From the NCBI RefSeq assembly GCF_022758885.1, contig NZ_JALEBH010000001.1, positions 3,317,501 through 3,381,500 on the forward strand: DNA of 64,000 nt. The letters run 5' to 3'. Both the position numbers and the translations under genes were made by a program. The notes below the pieces were generated by a model, which was not told where the DNA came from, ran no database searches, and saw only the letters and a list, made by a program, of their open reading frames with translations. The stretch comes from Sphingobium sp. BYY-5. GTDB lineage: Bacteria > Pseudomonadota > Alphaproteobacteria > Sphingomonadales > Sphingomonadaceae. Shown one piece after another: positions 52,422 through 61,959 of this stretch; within the stretch, counting starts at the first letter, position 1, and every line of letters begins with the position of its first letter.

Positions 52422-53792
52422 TCACGCCGCGGCGCGGCGTTCTTTCAGTTCTTCGTTGAGCATTTCGGCCAGCAGGAAAGCCAGCTCCAGGCTCTGCGCC
52501 GCGTTCAGGCGCGGATCGCAATGGGTGTGGTAACGGTCGGCCAGACCTTCGTCGGTGATGGCGATGGCGCCGCCCGTGCATTCGGTGACGTTCTGGCCGG
52601 TCATTTCGGCATGAATGCCGCCGCCAAAGCTGCCTTCAGCGCGGTGAACGGCGAAGAAGCCGCGCACTTCGGCCAAGATGCGGTCGAAGGGACGGGTCTT
52701 GTAGCCGTTCGCCGCCTTGATGACGTTGCCGTGCATCGGGTCGCAGGACCAGACGACCGGATGGCCTTCGCGCAGCACCGCGCGCACCAGCTTGGGCAGG
52801 CCGGCCTCGATCTTGTCATGGCCGTAGCGGGTGATGAGCGTGATGCGGCCCGCCTCGCGCGCGGGGTTCAATATGTCGAGCAGGCGCAGCAGCGCGTCCG
52901 GCTCCAGGCTGGGGCCGCATTTCATCCCGATCGGATTGCCGATGCCGCGCAGATATTCGACATGGGCCGACCCCTCGAAGCGGGTGCGGTCGCCGATCCA
53001 CAGCATGTGCGCGGACGTGTCATACCAGTCGCCGGTCAGGCTGTCCTGACGGGTCAGCGCCTGTTCGAACGGCAGCAGCAGCGCTTCATGGCTGGTGTAG
53101 AAGCTGGTGCCGCCAAGCTGGGGCACGGTTTCCGCCGACAGGCCGCAGGCACGCATGAAGTCGAGCGCCTGACCGATCTGGTCGGCCATCGCCTCGAACT
53201 TCGTGGCCCAGGGGCTGCGGCCCATGAAATCCAGCATCCAGCCATGTACCCGTTCCAGGCTGGCATAGCCGCCGGTCGAGAAGGCGCGCACCAGGTTCAG
53301 CGTCGCCGCCGACTGATTATAGGCACGGACCATGCGTTCCGGGTCCGGCTCGCGCGATTCGGGGGTGAAGGCGATGTCGTTGACATTGTCGCCGCGATAG
53401 CTGGGCAGTTCGACCCCGCCGATCGTCTCGGTATCGGCCGAGCGCGGCTTGGCGAACTGGCCCGCCATGCGGCCAACCTTCACCACCGGCAGCTTCGACG
53501 CGAAGGTCAGGACGACCGCCATCTGGAGCAGCACGCGGAAAGTGTCGCGGATATTGTTCGGGTGGAACTCCGCGAAACTTTCGGCGCAGTCGCCACCTTG
53601 CAACAGGAAGGCTTCGCCACTGACGACCTTGGCCAGGTCCGTTTTCAGGTTGCGCGCCTCGCCCGCAAAGACGAGCGGCGGAAACTGGCCAAGCTGGGCC
53701 TCTACCGAGGCAAGCGCCTCTGCGTCCCGATAAAAGGGCATCTGGATGCCCTTATGCTCCCGCCAGCTTTCCGGCGTCCACTTCGCCGCCAC
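52422..53792 (-). CDS. Class II 3-deoxy-7-phosphoheptulonate (DAHP) synthase
   Basis: This enzyme condenses PEP and erythrose-4-phosphate, opening the shikimate pathway. The 456-residue product is of the plant-like class II, with [13 protein letters not shown] near residue 62, [13 protein letters not shown] near 105, and the metal/substrate segments [20 protein letters not shown] and [14 protein letters not shown] near 335. No regulatory ACT domain. Its product feeds chorismate, which pabB/pabC in this window then use. Confidence 0.95.
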   Translation of the reverse strand: MAAKWTPESWREHKGIQMPFYRDAEALASVEAQLGQFPPLVFAGEARNLKTDLAKVVSGEAFLLQGGDCAESFAEFHPNNIRDTFRVLLQMAVVLTFASKLPVVKVGRMAGQFAKPRSADTETIGGVELPSYRGDNVNDIAFTPESREPDPERMVRAYNQSAATLNLVRAFSTGGYASLERVHGWMLDFMGRSPWATKFEAMADQIGQALDFMRACGLSAETVPQLGGTSFYTSHEALLLPFEQALTRQDSLTGDWYDTSAHMLWIGDRTRFEGSAHVEYLRGIGNPIGMKCGPSLEPDALLRLLDILNPAREAGRITLITRYGHDKIEAGLPKLVRAVLREGHPVVWSCDPMHGNVIKAANGYKTRPFDRILAEVRGFFAVHRAEGSFGGGIHAEMTGQNVTECTGGAIAITDEGLADRYHTHCDPRLNAAQSLELAFLLAEMLNEELKERRAAA

Positions 53793-53930
53793 GTCGAGTC
53801 TCCTTCGCTCAAATAAAATAGGGGCCGCACCTACGATGACGCAGGCTTCAAGGCAAGTTTATAGCGGTTTCCCTGCCGCGCCGCGCAATGATTTGTCCCG
53901 ATCAGGATGATCGGTCCAATCACTTTCCAC

Positions 53931-54308
53931 CTATTTCTGGCAGGGATGGCGGTCGTTCAAGGCCACACTGACTAGGACGGAGGCGGGCGCCTTGCGCTGG
54001 TCGGGCCAGCGTTCGAGATAGGCGACGACGGTGTGCCGCGCCTCGTCCGCGCTCATCCGGTCGGGCCAGCAGACCGGGCGGCCGCGGCCGATGAAGGCGT
54101 CCTTGCGGATGCCATCGACCACGCCGACGATGTAGGCGGTGCAGGCGAGCGCATATTCGGGTGCCTTGTTGCGGCACTTCGCCAGCAGGCTGGTGCCGGT
54201 TTCGAACATGAAGGCGCCCGATCCGGCGGCCGGAGCGGTTGGCGTCGCAGGGGAGGGCGCTGCGGCGAGGCTGGCTGCCGCCAACGCGATCGGAAGCGCG
54301 CGCATCAA
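53931..54308 (-). CDS. Rap1a/Tai-like secreted immunity-family protein
   Basis: The 125-residue product has a signal peptide (about residues 1-17), an Ala/Pro linker, and a Rap1a/Tai-type domain with paired cysteines: FMFETGTSLLAKCRNK, YALACTAYIVGVVDG, RPVCWPDRMSADEARHTVVA and NDRHPCQK. The family includes periplasmic immunity proteins to type VI amidase effectors, but no effector or secretion gene lies here, so its role may be different. It is followed on the same strand, further downstream, by the DAHP synthase gene. Confidence 0.75.
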   Translation of the reverse strand: MMRALPIALAAASLAAAPSPATPTAPAAGSGAFMFETGTSLLAKCRNKAPEYALACTAYIVGVVDGIRKDAFIGRGRPVCWPDRMSADEARHTVVAYLERWPDQRKAPASVLVSVALNDRHPCQK

Positions 54309-54425
54309 ATATCGTCCTGTTCGCTGATGGTTGTGGCTCGCCCGTAACCAGGCGATGCTGAACCGCGCCTGTCAGGTGTCGAAGCCATAACCTTTCCCGC
54401 CGTGACGGGCCAGTGCCTGTCGTGG

Positions 54426-55682
54426 TTAATCCTTTCGCTTCGCCGCAAAGTCGAAGGTCACGGCCACCTGCGGGGTCAGCCCCTTGCTGCTGTCGCCATT
54501 GCCCACGCCAAAGGCGCTGCGGGTGACGGTGGCGCTGCCCGATACCCTGCGGGTCGCGTCCTTGCCGGACAGGGTGAAGCGGATCGTCTGCGGCTTCGAC
54601 ACGCCCTTCACGGTCAGCGTGCCGCTGGCGCGGTAGCGACTGGGGCCGGTCGATTCCGCGCCCTTGGCGACGAAGGTCGCGGTCGGGTGCGCGGCGGCGC
54701 CGAAAAATTCGTCGCCCGGCAGCATCCCGTCCTTATAGGCGTCGCCTACGCTGGCCGAGGCGATGTCGATCGTCACCTTGATATCGGCGCTGGCGGGATG
54801 GTCGGGATCCATGACGATCTGCGCGGTCCATTTGGAAAAGCTGCCGCTGATTGTTTCGCCGTCATTGCCGACCGAAAAGCCGATGCGGCCGCCGGGTTGA
54901 ACGGTCCAGGCGGGTGGCGGGCCGGCGGGCGCCGGGGCGGCGGCGGCCGTTTCGGTCGCGTTGGCGGCGGCATTGTCGGCAGGGGCGGCCGCATTGGCCG
55001 CTGCTACCTGCGCTTCGGTGACATTGGTCGCTTCCGCTCCATTGTCCGGCTCTTCGATGACGGGCGCCGGGGCGGGCGCGGCCTGCGGGGTGGGCAGGAT
55101 GGCGCGGCCAGCGGCAAAGCCGACCAGGAGCAACGCCGGCAGCGCCAGCAGTAGCGTTGTCGAGCGGCCCGGCACCATGCGCCAGATCAGGCCGTCGCGC
55201 ATCAGCAGATGGTGGCGCAGCGCACCCGCGACATGGAGCAGGAAGAGCGCGACGCCTATCAGGGCGAGCAGGCCATGGCCATTTTCGGCGAACGCATGGC
55301 TGCTGGCGGGCAGGGGCAGATGGGGGAGGGGCAGGACGCCGAAGATCAGGGTCGGCACCTTGACCTTCGCGGTGGAGACCAAGGCCCAGCCGCTGAGCGG
55401 TGCGCCCAACATGAAGATGTAGAGGCCGACATGCACGCCCGAAGCCAATGCGCCCTGCCAACCGCCTTCCAGCTTGGCGGGACGGGGTTTCCAGTAGCGC
55501 ACGGCGATGCGGGCCAGGGTCAGTGTGAGAATGGTGATGCCGACTGACTTATGCAGTTGATATAGATTAAAGCCGCGCGCGCCCAGGCCCTCAAGCGCCC
55601 AGCCGACAGCGAGTTGGAAGGCGAGCAGGGCGGCGATCGCCCAGTGCAGGGTGATGGCGACAAGGCTGTAGCGCTGCGGCAT
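54426..55682 (-). CDS. Cytochrome b561-YceI fusion protein
   Basis: A 418-residue two-part protein. Residues 1-190 form a cytochrome b561 domain with four helices and haem histidines (TLHWAIAALLAFQLAVG, QLHKSVGIT, VALFLLHVAGALRHH). After an Ala/Pro/Asn-rich linker, residues 235-418 form a YceI-type lipid-binding barrel (GGRIGFSVGNDGETISGSFSK, PGDEFFGAAAHPTATFVAKG). Such fusions couple quinol oxidation to a periplasmic lipid or quinone carrier, but the physiological role is unclear. It stands alone between ENPP and the Rap1a-like gene. Confidence 0.85.
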   Translation of the reverse strand: MPQRYSLVAITLHWAIAALLAFQLAVGWALEGLGARGFNLYQLHKSVGITILTLTLARIAVRYWKPRPAKLEGGWQGALASGVHVGLYIFMLGAPLSGWALVSTAKVKVPTLIFGVLPLPHLPLPASSHAFAENGHGLLALIGVALFLLHVAGALRHHLLMRDGLIWRMVPGRSTTLLLALPALLLVGFAAGRAILPTPQAAPAPAPVIEEPDNGAEATNVTEAQVAAANAAAPADNAAANATETAAAAPAPAGPPPAWTVQPGGRIGFSVGNDGETISGSFSKWTAQIVMDPDHPASADIKVTIDIASASVGDAYKDGMLPGDEFFGAAAHPTATFVAKGAESTGPSRYRASGTLTVKGVSKPQTIRFTLSGKDATRRVSGSATVTRSAFGVGNGDSSKGLTPQVAVTFDFAAKRKD

Positions 55683-55768
55683 GGATGGTCCCCGGATGAA
55701 CAGGCCGCAAAACTATGACGGGTGCGTGGCCAAGTCCATCGCGGCGCGCGGAAACGATGCGTTGCGCG

Positions 55769-57115
55769 TCAGTGCCCAAGGTCGAGCGGCGGCTTTTCCG
55801 CATCGGGCAGCTCTGCGCCCATGATGCGGGCGAGCGTGGGCGCGATGGCGCGCATGTCGACCTGGCCCAGATCCTTGCCTGCCGTCACGCCCTTGCCCAT
55901 CAGCAGCAGCGTGGCGCGCAGATTGGCCGGGCCGGGGAAATAGCCGTGCATCCCCTTGACCGGGCTGGGCGCGACGACCGGTGCGGCGGGACCGCGATAG
56001 ATGTCGGTGACGAAGCCGGGCTTGAGGTTGACCGTGAAGGTCGCCTGCGGGTTGCCGCCCATGGCTGTTACCTCTGCCCTGTCGGCGACCCGTTCGATAC
56101 CGTTGGCGGGATTGGCGGCCAGCCGGTCGAGCAGCGCCTTCACCCGCGCGGCGAGCGCGGCATCGTCCGGGCGGGCGAGCATGATCGCGGCCGATCCGCC
56201 GGAAATCCAGGGCATGGCGAGCCAGGAGGCGACCTTACCATCCTTGCTCAAGGTGATGAGGCCGGCGTCGATGAAAGGGCGGTAGAGGTTGAGCGCGGTG
56301 TGGACCGCTTCGAACCCATGGTCGCTGACCAGCGCGATCACCGCATCGGGATGCGCCTTCGTCTCGGCCGCGATCAGGTCGCCGACGATCGCGTCGATCT
56401 TTTCCAGCACCGCGCGGGCGCTGGGCGTGTCCGGGCCTTTCTCATGCTGCTCATGGTCGAGCGCGGTTAGGTAGACGGTCAGGAATTGCGGCTGGTGCGC
56501 GGCGATCAGGGCGGTGGCGAAGCGGCCGCGCAACTGGTCGCCGGGCAGGCTTTCGTCGATGCCCATCGCATAGGGCTGACCGACCTTCGCCTCCAGCTCG
56601 GCCTTAAGGCCGGGCGTCGCCAGCGCGTCGAGCAGCTTGGCGTCGTCGGGATGGCCGGTGCGCCAGATTTGCGGCAGGTTCCAGGTCACGCCCTTCGCCG
56701 CGACACTGACCGGCCAGTGGATATTGCCGGTGGACAGGCCCGCCTTGCTCGCGGCTTCCCACAGGGTCGGCACCTTGATGTCCTGCGCATACCAATACCA
56801 GCCGCCCTGATTGATGCCGGTGGGATCGAAGCTGTTATTGGCGACGATGCCGTGCCGGGCGGGCGCGGCGCCGGTCATCAGGGTCGTGTGGCTGGGATAG
56901 GTGAGCGTCGGCAGCACGCCGGTCACGCCCGTGGCATGGGCGCCGTCCTTCGGGAGGCGGCGCAGATTGGGGATGGAAAGGCCGCGCTTGTCCGCCTCCA
57001 GCACGTCGCCGGGACGCAGCCCGTCGATCGAGATGAGGAGGACGGGTTCGGCCTGCGCCGCGCCGGGGAGCAGGGCGGCAAGGACGGAGGTGAGAAGCGG
57101 GGCTTTCATCATCAT
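55769..57115 (-). CDS. Nucleotide pyrophosphatase/phosphodiesterase (ENPP family), secreted
   Basis: A 448-residue alkaline-phosphatase-superfamily enzyme with a signal peptide (about residues 1-22). The metal ligand Asp is in LISIDGLRPGD, the catalytic Thr in YPSHTTLMTG, and further ligands in HEQHEKGPDT and ALVSDHGFEAVH, the ENPP/NPP layout. It should cleave nucleotide or lipid phosphodiesters in the periplasm. It lies 146 bp downstream of the TonB receptor on the same strand, separated by a family A repeat, suggesting a joint uptake and processing role. Confidence 0.88.
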   Translation of the reverse strand: MMMKAPLLTSVLAALLPGAAQAEPVLLISIDGLRPGDVLEADKRGLSIPNLRRLPKDGAHATGVTGVLPTLTYPSHTTLMTGAAPARHGIVANNSFDPTGINQGGWYWYAQDIKVPTLWEAASKAGLSTGNIHWPVSVAAKGVTWNLPQIWRTGHPDDAKLLDALATPGLKAELEAKVGQPYAMGIDESLPGDQLRGRFATALIAAHQPQFLTVYLTALDHEQHEKGPDTPSARAVLEKIDAIVGDLIAAETKAHPDAVIALVSDHGFEAVHTALNLYRPFIDAGLITLSKDGKVASWLAMPWISGGSAAIMLARPDDAALAARVKALLDRLAANPANGIERVADRAEVTAMGGNPQATFTVNLKPGFVTDIYRGPAAPVVAPSPVKGMHGYFPGPANLRATLLLMGKGVTAGKDLGQVDMRAIAPTLARIMGAELPDAEKPPLDLGH

Positions 57116-57163
57116 GATCGGTTCATTTCATGTCTTGGGCTGCGTTAAATCACAGCAGCAATG

Positions 57164-57248
57164 CCCGTCATTCCGGCGAAGGCCGGAATCCAGGGCGGCA
57201 ACCACAGCCTATGCGGTCCTGGTCCCCGGCTTCCGCCGGGGTGACGGG
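57164..57248. repeat. Interspersed inverted repeat, family A, between TonB receptor and ENPP
   Basis: Left arm CCCGTCATTCCGGCGAAGGC from 57164, right arm GGCTTCCGCCGGGGTGACGGG ending at 57248 (written here with its core only: CCGCCGGGGTGACGGG), facing around about 25 bp. Same family as 2824-2909 and 15234-15305. It may lower expression of the ENPP gene relative to the receptor. Confidence 0.8.
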
Positions 57249-57260
57249 ATAGCGGTTCCG

Positions 57261-59573
57261 TCAGAAACCAGCCTTCAGCGTGGCGAAGAATTGCTGCGGC
57301 GCGCCGACCAGCAAGGTCTGGGCATCGCCGCTATTGCCGAAGCCGCCCGAACCGATAGTGCCGACATAGCGTTTGTCGAACAGGTTGGTGACGTTGAGCT
57401 GGATTTCCATCTTGTCGGTGAAACGATAACCGATCGAGGCGTCCACGAGCACCCGGCCGGGAACCGAGGCGTCGTTGGTGTAGCTGTAATAGCGGCGAGA
57501 CATATAGTTGACACCGACGCGGGCGAAGCGCTGGCCATCGTCATAGTTGAACTCGCCGCGCGCCATATGCTTGGGGCTGTCGACCACGGTCTTGTCCTTG
57601 ATCGCCGCGACCAGCGTGCCGTCGCCATTCACGACATCGTCGCGATAGGTGGCGTCGGTATAGCTGTAGCTGGCGTAAAGGCCGAAACCGCCGCCCAGTT
57701 TCAGATCGCCCGCCGCCTCGACGCCGACCGCGCGCACGCCGCCGACATTTTGCAGCGCCGACGGGTTACCCTGGATCGCCGATCCTACCTGCACGGCCAG
57801 CAGGCGATTGTGGAAGTTGACGAGATAGGCGCCAATCGTGCCGTTGAAGATGGGGGTGTTGTAGCGCAGGCCCAGTTCGAATGTGTCCGATGTTTCGGGT
57901 TTCAGATCATTCTTGATGGCGTCGAAGCCGGCTTGGTTGGTCGAGAAGGGACCGGTGGTGGTGGCGCTGGCGAAGGCGCGCGTCACCTGGGTGAAGCCGC
58001 CGAATATTTCCGCTTCGGGGCTGAGTTCGACCGCGAAGCCGGCGTGCGGCTGGAACCAGTCTTCGACCTTGATCTTGCCTTCCGGGAAGGTCGACGACAC
58101 GACCGCTTCGGCCTTGTTCTTGACGCTGAACCCCTTCCAGCCAAGGTTGATCGTCACTAGCCCCAAGTCGATCTTGTCCTGGACATGATATTGGAAGGTG
58201 TCGGTGGTGAAGTCGAATTCCCACTGGGTGGCGAAGGGATCCTTCGGATAGTCGCGGAACGACAGGCCCGGATCGGTGCGGCTCGCGAAGGCATAAAAGC
58301 GGCGGGCCTGGTTGAACTTGTTATTCTCATACCAGGCGCCGACGCTCAGATTCTGGATGCCCAGCGTATAGTCGAGGCTACCGAACACGCCGATCCGGTC
58401 CATGCTATATTCGGTGGTGCGCACCGACATCGGCACGCCATTGGGACTGGGGACATAGGGGGTCGCCCACAGGCCCATGCCCTTGTTATTGTGATAATAG
58501 CCCTTGATCTTGAAGGTCGCCTTCTCCCCCAGCGGGGTAGTGAGGCCGATCGCGCCCAGCCAGTCCTTGCGCAGGCCCGCCGCATCATAATAGGCGTCGT
58601 CCGCGCTGGTGACATTGCCGGGATAGGTCTGGCCCGTGGCAACCTTCGCGCCGCTATAGTCATAGAGGCCATCGGGGAAAGGTGAACCGCCGCTGTTGCT
58701 GATCCGGTCGACGTCGTTCAGGCGGCTGGCATAGTCGATCGCGCGGGCATAGTCGGGGAAAGTGTTGTCCCAGCTCCAGCCCAGGCGACGGATCATCGAC
58801 ATGGACATGTCCTGATAATCCTGCTCGCGGCGATCCGAATAGCTGAGCCAGCCGTCGACCACCGCGTCGCCCACGGGGATCACGACCTTGGCGTTGCCCA
58901 TATGCTGGTCCTGCGTGCCCTGGCCCTTATATTTGTTGGTCGAGCCATAGCCGTAGGACACATAGCCGCGAATCCCGTCCCGGCTGCCCAGCGCCAGCCG
59001 GGCGAAGGCGCGCCAGGTCTCGTCGCTGCCATAGGTGAGATTGCCCTGCGCGCCGAGCGAACCGCCGCTCAGATAATCGGCCGGGTCGGCGGAGAAGGTT
59101 TCGACCGTGCCGCCCAGATTGCCCGTCGCCTGGGTGCCGAGCGAGCCGGCGCCCTGGGATACGCGCACGCTGCCGATATTCTCGCTGCTGATGGCGCGGG
59201 TGATGTGCAGACCGTTATGGTTGCCATAGCTCATGTCGCCCAGCGGAATGCCGTCGAAGGTGAAGCCGAGCTGGTTCTGGTTGAAGCTGCGGATGGTGAC
59301 GCGCTGCGACCATTCATAATTGCCGAACGGGTCGGCCGACTGGAAATTGACGCTGGGCAGTTTTTCGATCGCTTTCAGCGCGTTGGTGCCGGGCGTCAGG
59401 GTGACGATGTCGCGCTTGGTGATTTCCTGCACCTGGCGGGTTTCGCCCCGGCCGAAGACGATGATCTCCGTGCTGTCGGCAGGCGCGTCGGCTGCCGGCG
59501 GTGCGTCCTGGGCGAAGGCGGGCGCGGCGGCCAGCATGGTGGATGCGAGCAATAGGGCGTTGATCGGACGCAT
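57261..59573 (-). CDS. TonB-dependent outer-membrane receptor
   Basis: The 770-residue product has a signal peptide (about residues 1-21, ending AFAQD), a possible TonB box EIIVFGRG near residue 37, a plug domain with GTNALKAIEKLPSVNFQSAD and GAGSLGTQATGNLGGTVE, and a 22-strand barrel ending in the terminal Phe (FFATLKAGF). It imports a large or chelated substrate; which one is not evident. Fur-like hexamers in the promoter suggest iron control. ENPP lies downstream on the same strand. Confidence 0.93.
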   Translation of the reverse strand: MRPINALLLASTMLAAAPAFAQDAPPAADAPADSTEIIVFGRGETRQVQEITKRDIVTLTPGTNALKAIEKLPSVNFQSADPFGNYEWSQRVTIRSFNQNQLGFTFDGIPLGDMSYGNHNGLHITRAISSENIGSVRVSQGAGSLGTQATGNLGGTVETFSADPADYLSGGSLGAQGNLTYGSDETWRAFARLALGSRDGIRGYVSYGYGSTNKYKGQGTQDQHMGNAKVVIPVGDAVVDGWLSYSDRREQDYQDMSMSMIRRLGWSWDNTFPDYARAIDYASRLNDVDRISNSGGSPFPDGLYDYSGAKVATGQTYPGNVTSADDAYYDAAGLRKDWLGAIGLTTPLGEKATFKIKGYYHNNKGMGLWATPYVPSPNGVPMSVRTTEYSMDRIGVFGSLDYTLGIQNLSVGAWYENNKFNQARRFYAFASRTDPGLSFRDYPKDPFATQWEFDFTTDTFQYHVQDKIDLGLVTINLGWKGFSVKNKAEAVVSSTFPEGKIKVEDWFQPHAGFAVELSPEAEIFGGFTQVTRAFASATTTGPFSTNQAGFDAIKNDLKPETSDTFELGLRYNTPIFNGTIGAYLVNFHNRLLAVQVGSAIQGNPSALQNVGGVRAVGVEAAGDLKLGGGFGLYASYSYTDATYRDDVVNGDGTLVAAIKDKTVVDSPKHMARGEFNYDDGQRFARVGVNYMSRRYYSYTNDASVPGRVLVDASIGYRFTDKMEIQLNVTNLFDKRYVGTIGSGGFGNSGDAQTLLVGAPQQFFATLKAGF

Positions 59574-59675
59574 GGTGAAATCCCCCTTGGAACCCTGAGT
59601 GATGATTGGTTCGGCGGGGGCTTAGGCGCGTGATGTTGCACTGCGGTGTGAGCATCTTGACGGATCGGCGACGCT

Positions 59676-59698
59676 ATTATGACATTATCATTATTATC
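59676..59698. promoter_or_regulatory. Fur-like ATTATC hexamers upstream of the TonB receptor
   Basis: ATTATG at 59676, ATTATC at 59684 and ATTATC at 59693 (GATAAT on the receptor strand) give three hexamers at 8-9 bp spacing, resembling an imperfect Fur box. The receptor start is about 100 bp away. The surrounding stretch is the most AT-rich in the neighbourhood. Confidence 0.4.
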
Positions 59699-59827
59699 GG
59701 TGCGATGACCGGCATCTTTCCCATTGTGTCAAAAAGGTCGCAGTCTTGCCATTTTCATCGGCGCGATTGCATCACTGCTCCTGACGGCTATGGCAATGGT
59801 ACAGAAAATCCGAAGGGAAAGCAGGAT

Positions 59828-60265
59828 ATGGCCAAACCCGAAGCCTGGCGGTTCAGCCCCGAAGCCTACCGCTTCGTTACCAGTATCGACACCCGGTTCC
59901 AGGATCTCGATACTATGGGCCACATCAACAATGTGGCCATATCGGGCATCTTTGAAACCGCGCGCATCCGCTTTCATCATCATCTGGGCCGCCATCCGCA
60001 GGAACAGGGCGTGCGCTGGCTGGTGGCCAATGTGAACCTCAACTTCATCGAGGAGTCGCACTTTCCCTATCCCTTTGAGGTTCATTGCGCGATCGGCCAT
60101 ATCGGTCGCACGAGCTGGACGATCAGTTCGGCGGGTTTTCAGAAGGGGGTTTGCGTTGCCACCTGCGACACCACCGTCGTGACCCATGGCGCCGAGGGGC
60201 GTCGCAGCATCGACGATACGCTACGGGAGGCGATGGAGCTGAATTTCCTGCGCCAGCCGGAATAA
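59828..60265 (+). CDS. Hotdog-fold acyl-CoA thioesterase
   Basis: A 145-residue 4-hydroxybenzoyl-CoA-thioesterase-like protein. RFQDLDTMGHINNVAISGIFE near residue 23 has the catalytic Asp-x-x-x-H-x-N arrangement, and the second half gives the hotdog strands. It hydrolyses acyl-CoA of unknown chain type. ATG 59828 follows AAAGCAGGAT; the frame opens at 59606 but adds no family residues. It is convergent with the DUF983 gene, 3 bp apart. Confidence 0.85.
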   Translation: MAKPEAWRFSPEAYRFVTSIDTRFQDLDTMGHINNVAISGIFETARIRFHHHLGRHPQEQGVRWLVANVNLNFIEESHFPYPFEVHCAIGHIGRTSWTISSAGFQKGVCVATCDTTVVTHGAEGRRSIDDTLREAMELNFLRQPE

Positions 60266-60268
60266 CGC

Positions 60269-60640
60269 CTATCGGAAGCCGGCCATCCGCCGGCTCCACT
60301 GGAAGGCGATGACGCCGCCCTTGACCGGTTGGATCATCGCCACCGCCAGCAGGATGGCAAGGCCGGGCCAGATCACCGCCTGCCAGCCGATCGGAATGGC
60401 GAAGGCGGCATTCACCTCGATCATCAAGGGCACCAGAATATGCCCCAAGAGCAGAATCACGATATAGGAGGGGAAATCATCCGCCTGATGCGCGTCCAGG
60501 TGGAGGCCGCAGGCCGTGCAGGTCGGCGCGGCTTTCAGGAAGCGGGCGAACAGACGTCCCTTACCGCAGGCCGGACAGCGGCCGCGCAACCCCTGGGCGA
60601 TCGCCGGGCCGATCGGACGGTCTGGAGCGGGATCATGCAT
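60269..60640 (-). CDS. DUF983-family membrane protein with zinc ribbon
   Basis: The 123-residue product begins PAIAQGLRGRCPACGKGRLF and has a second cysteine pair TCTACGLHL near residue 40, forming a zinc ribbon, then two membrane helices. This is the DUF983 family, of unknown function. ATG 60640 was chosen over the longer frame from 60784, which has no family similarity. It diverges from pabB, with about 116 bp between. Confidence 0.85.
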   Translation of the reverse strand: MHDPAPDRPIGPAIAQGLRGRCPACGKGRLFARFLKAAPTCTACGLHLDAHQADDFPSYIVILLLGHILVPLMIEVNAAFAIPIGWQAVIWPGLAILLAVAMIQPVKGGVIAFQWSRRMAGFR

Positions 60641-60756
60641 CCTTCCGCCGTTAGGGGCATGGCGTGGCCCGTGCAACAGAGCATCGTTGCCCAATGCCCC
60701 TCTGCCCACCCTTCCGCCCGCCCTTTCGCTCTGTGCAAAGCCTGTTAAGAAGCGCC

Positions 60757-61926
60757 ATGCGTCTCCCCGGTCCCGACGAGCCATTCTGCCTGTTCGACGA
60801 TGCGCGCCTGATCGGGGCGGCGCCGGCGCGGCTCTATCGCGATCCTGTCGCGATCATCGCGGCGCATAGCATGGCGGAGGTGCAGCCCGCGCTCGACCGG
60901 ATTGTGGAAGCGCGCGAGGAAGGGCTGCATGTCGCGGGCTATATCAGTTATGAGGCGGGGCTTGCGCTGGAGGACCGGCTTGCTCCCATCGCGCGGAAGC
61001 GGGATGAGGCGCGCACACCCTTGCTCTGGTTTGGTTTGTTCGAAGGGGCACGGCTGATCGCGTCCGACGCGCTGCCTGGCCTGCTGCCCGATCCGGGCCG
61101 CGCGCGCGTGGGACCGCTGTGTCCGCTGGTGGACGAGGCCGCCTATCGCGCCGCCTTCGCCCAGGTGCAGGATTATATCCGCGCCGGCGACATCTATCAG
61201 GTCAATCTGACTTTCCCTTGCGAGGTCGCGGTCGAAGGCGATCTGATGGCGCTCTATGCCGCGATCCGGCCGCGCGCGGCGGCGGGCTATGGCGGTGTCA
61301 TCCGGGACGGGGAACGGACGATCCTTTCCTTCTCGCCCGAACTTTTCTTCACCCAGGTGCGTGGCCAGCTCACGGCGCGTCCGATGAAGGGCACGGCGGT
61401 TCGGGGAGGCGATGCGGACGAGGATGCCGCCAATGCCCGCTGGCTGGAAGCGGACGCCAAGCAACGGGCCGAGAATCTGATGATCGTCGACCTGTTGCGC
61501 AATGACCTGTCGCGCGTGTCGCAGGCGGGCAGCGTGACCGTGCCCGACCTGTTCAAGGTGGAGAGCTATCCGACCGTCCATCAACTCGTGTCCACCGTGC
61601 GCGCGCGGGTGTTGCCCGGCCTGTCCCCGGTCGACGTGCTGCGCGTGCTCTTTCCCTGCGGGTCGATTACCGGCGCGCCCAAGGTGCGGGCGATGGAGAT
61701 CATTGATGCGGTCGAACCGCAAGCTCGTGGCGTCTATACCGGGGCCATGGGCTGGATCGATCCGGAGGGCGACGCTGCGTTCAATGTTGCCATTCGCACT
61801 CTTTGCGTCGAAGAAGGTAGTGAAGTCGGTCGGTTAGGTCTTGGATCGGGTATCGTCGCGGATTCGGAAGGACATTCCGAATGGGCGGAATGCCTGGCCA
61901 AGGGGCGCTTTCTTTCACCGGCTTGA
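60757..61926 (+). CDS. pabB: Aminodeoxychorismate synthase component I
   Basis: PabB adds ammonia to chorismate to make 4-amino-4-deoxychorismate for folate. The 389-residue product has ISYEAGLALEDRL near residue 62, DIYQVNLTFPCEV near 143, TARPMKGTAVRGGD near 206, and the conserved RVLFPCGSITGAPKVRAMEI near 295, all in the chorismate-binding domain. No fused PabC domain; pabC is the next gene. ATG 60757 excludes the upstream open frame. The glutamine-amidotransferase partner pabA is not in the window. Confidence 0.92.
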   Translation: MRLPGPDEPFCLFDDARLIGAAPARLYRDPVAIIAAHSMAEVQPALDRIVEAREEGLHVAGYISYEAGLALEDRLAPIARKRDEARTPLLWFGLFEGARLIASDALPGLLPDPGRARVGPLCPLVDEAAYRAAFAQVQDYIRAGDIYQVNLTFPCEVAVEGDLMALYAAIRPRAAAGYGGVIRDGERTILSFSPELFFTQVRGQLTARPMKGTAVRGGDADEDAANARWLEADAKQRAENLMIVDLLRNDLSRVSQAGSVTVPDLFKVESYPTVHQLVSTVRARVLPGLSPVDVLRVLFPCGSITGAPKVRAMEIIDAVEPQARGVYTGAMGWIDPEGDAAFNVAIRTLCVEEGSEVGRLGLGSGIVADSEGHSEWAECLAKGRFLSPA

Positions 61927-61959
61927 CGGAATGACGCGCAGGGGTTTGAAATAATTCCA

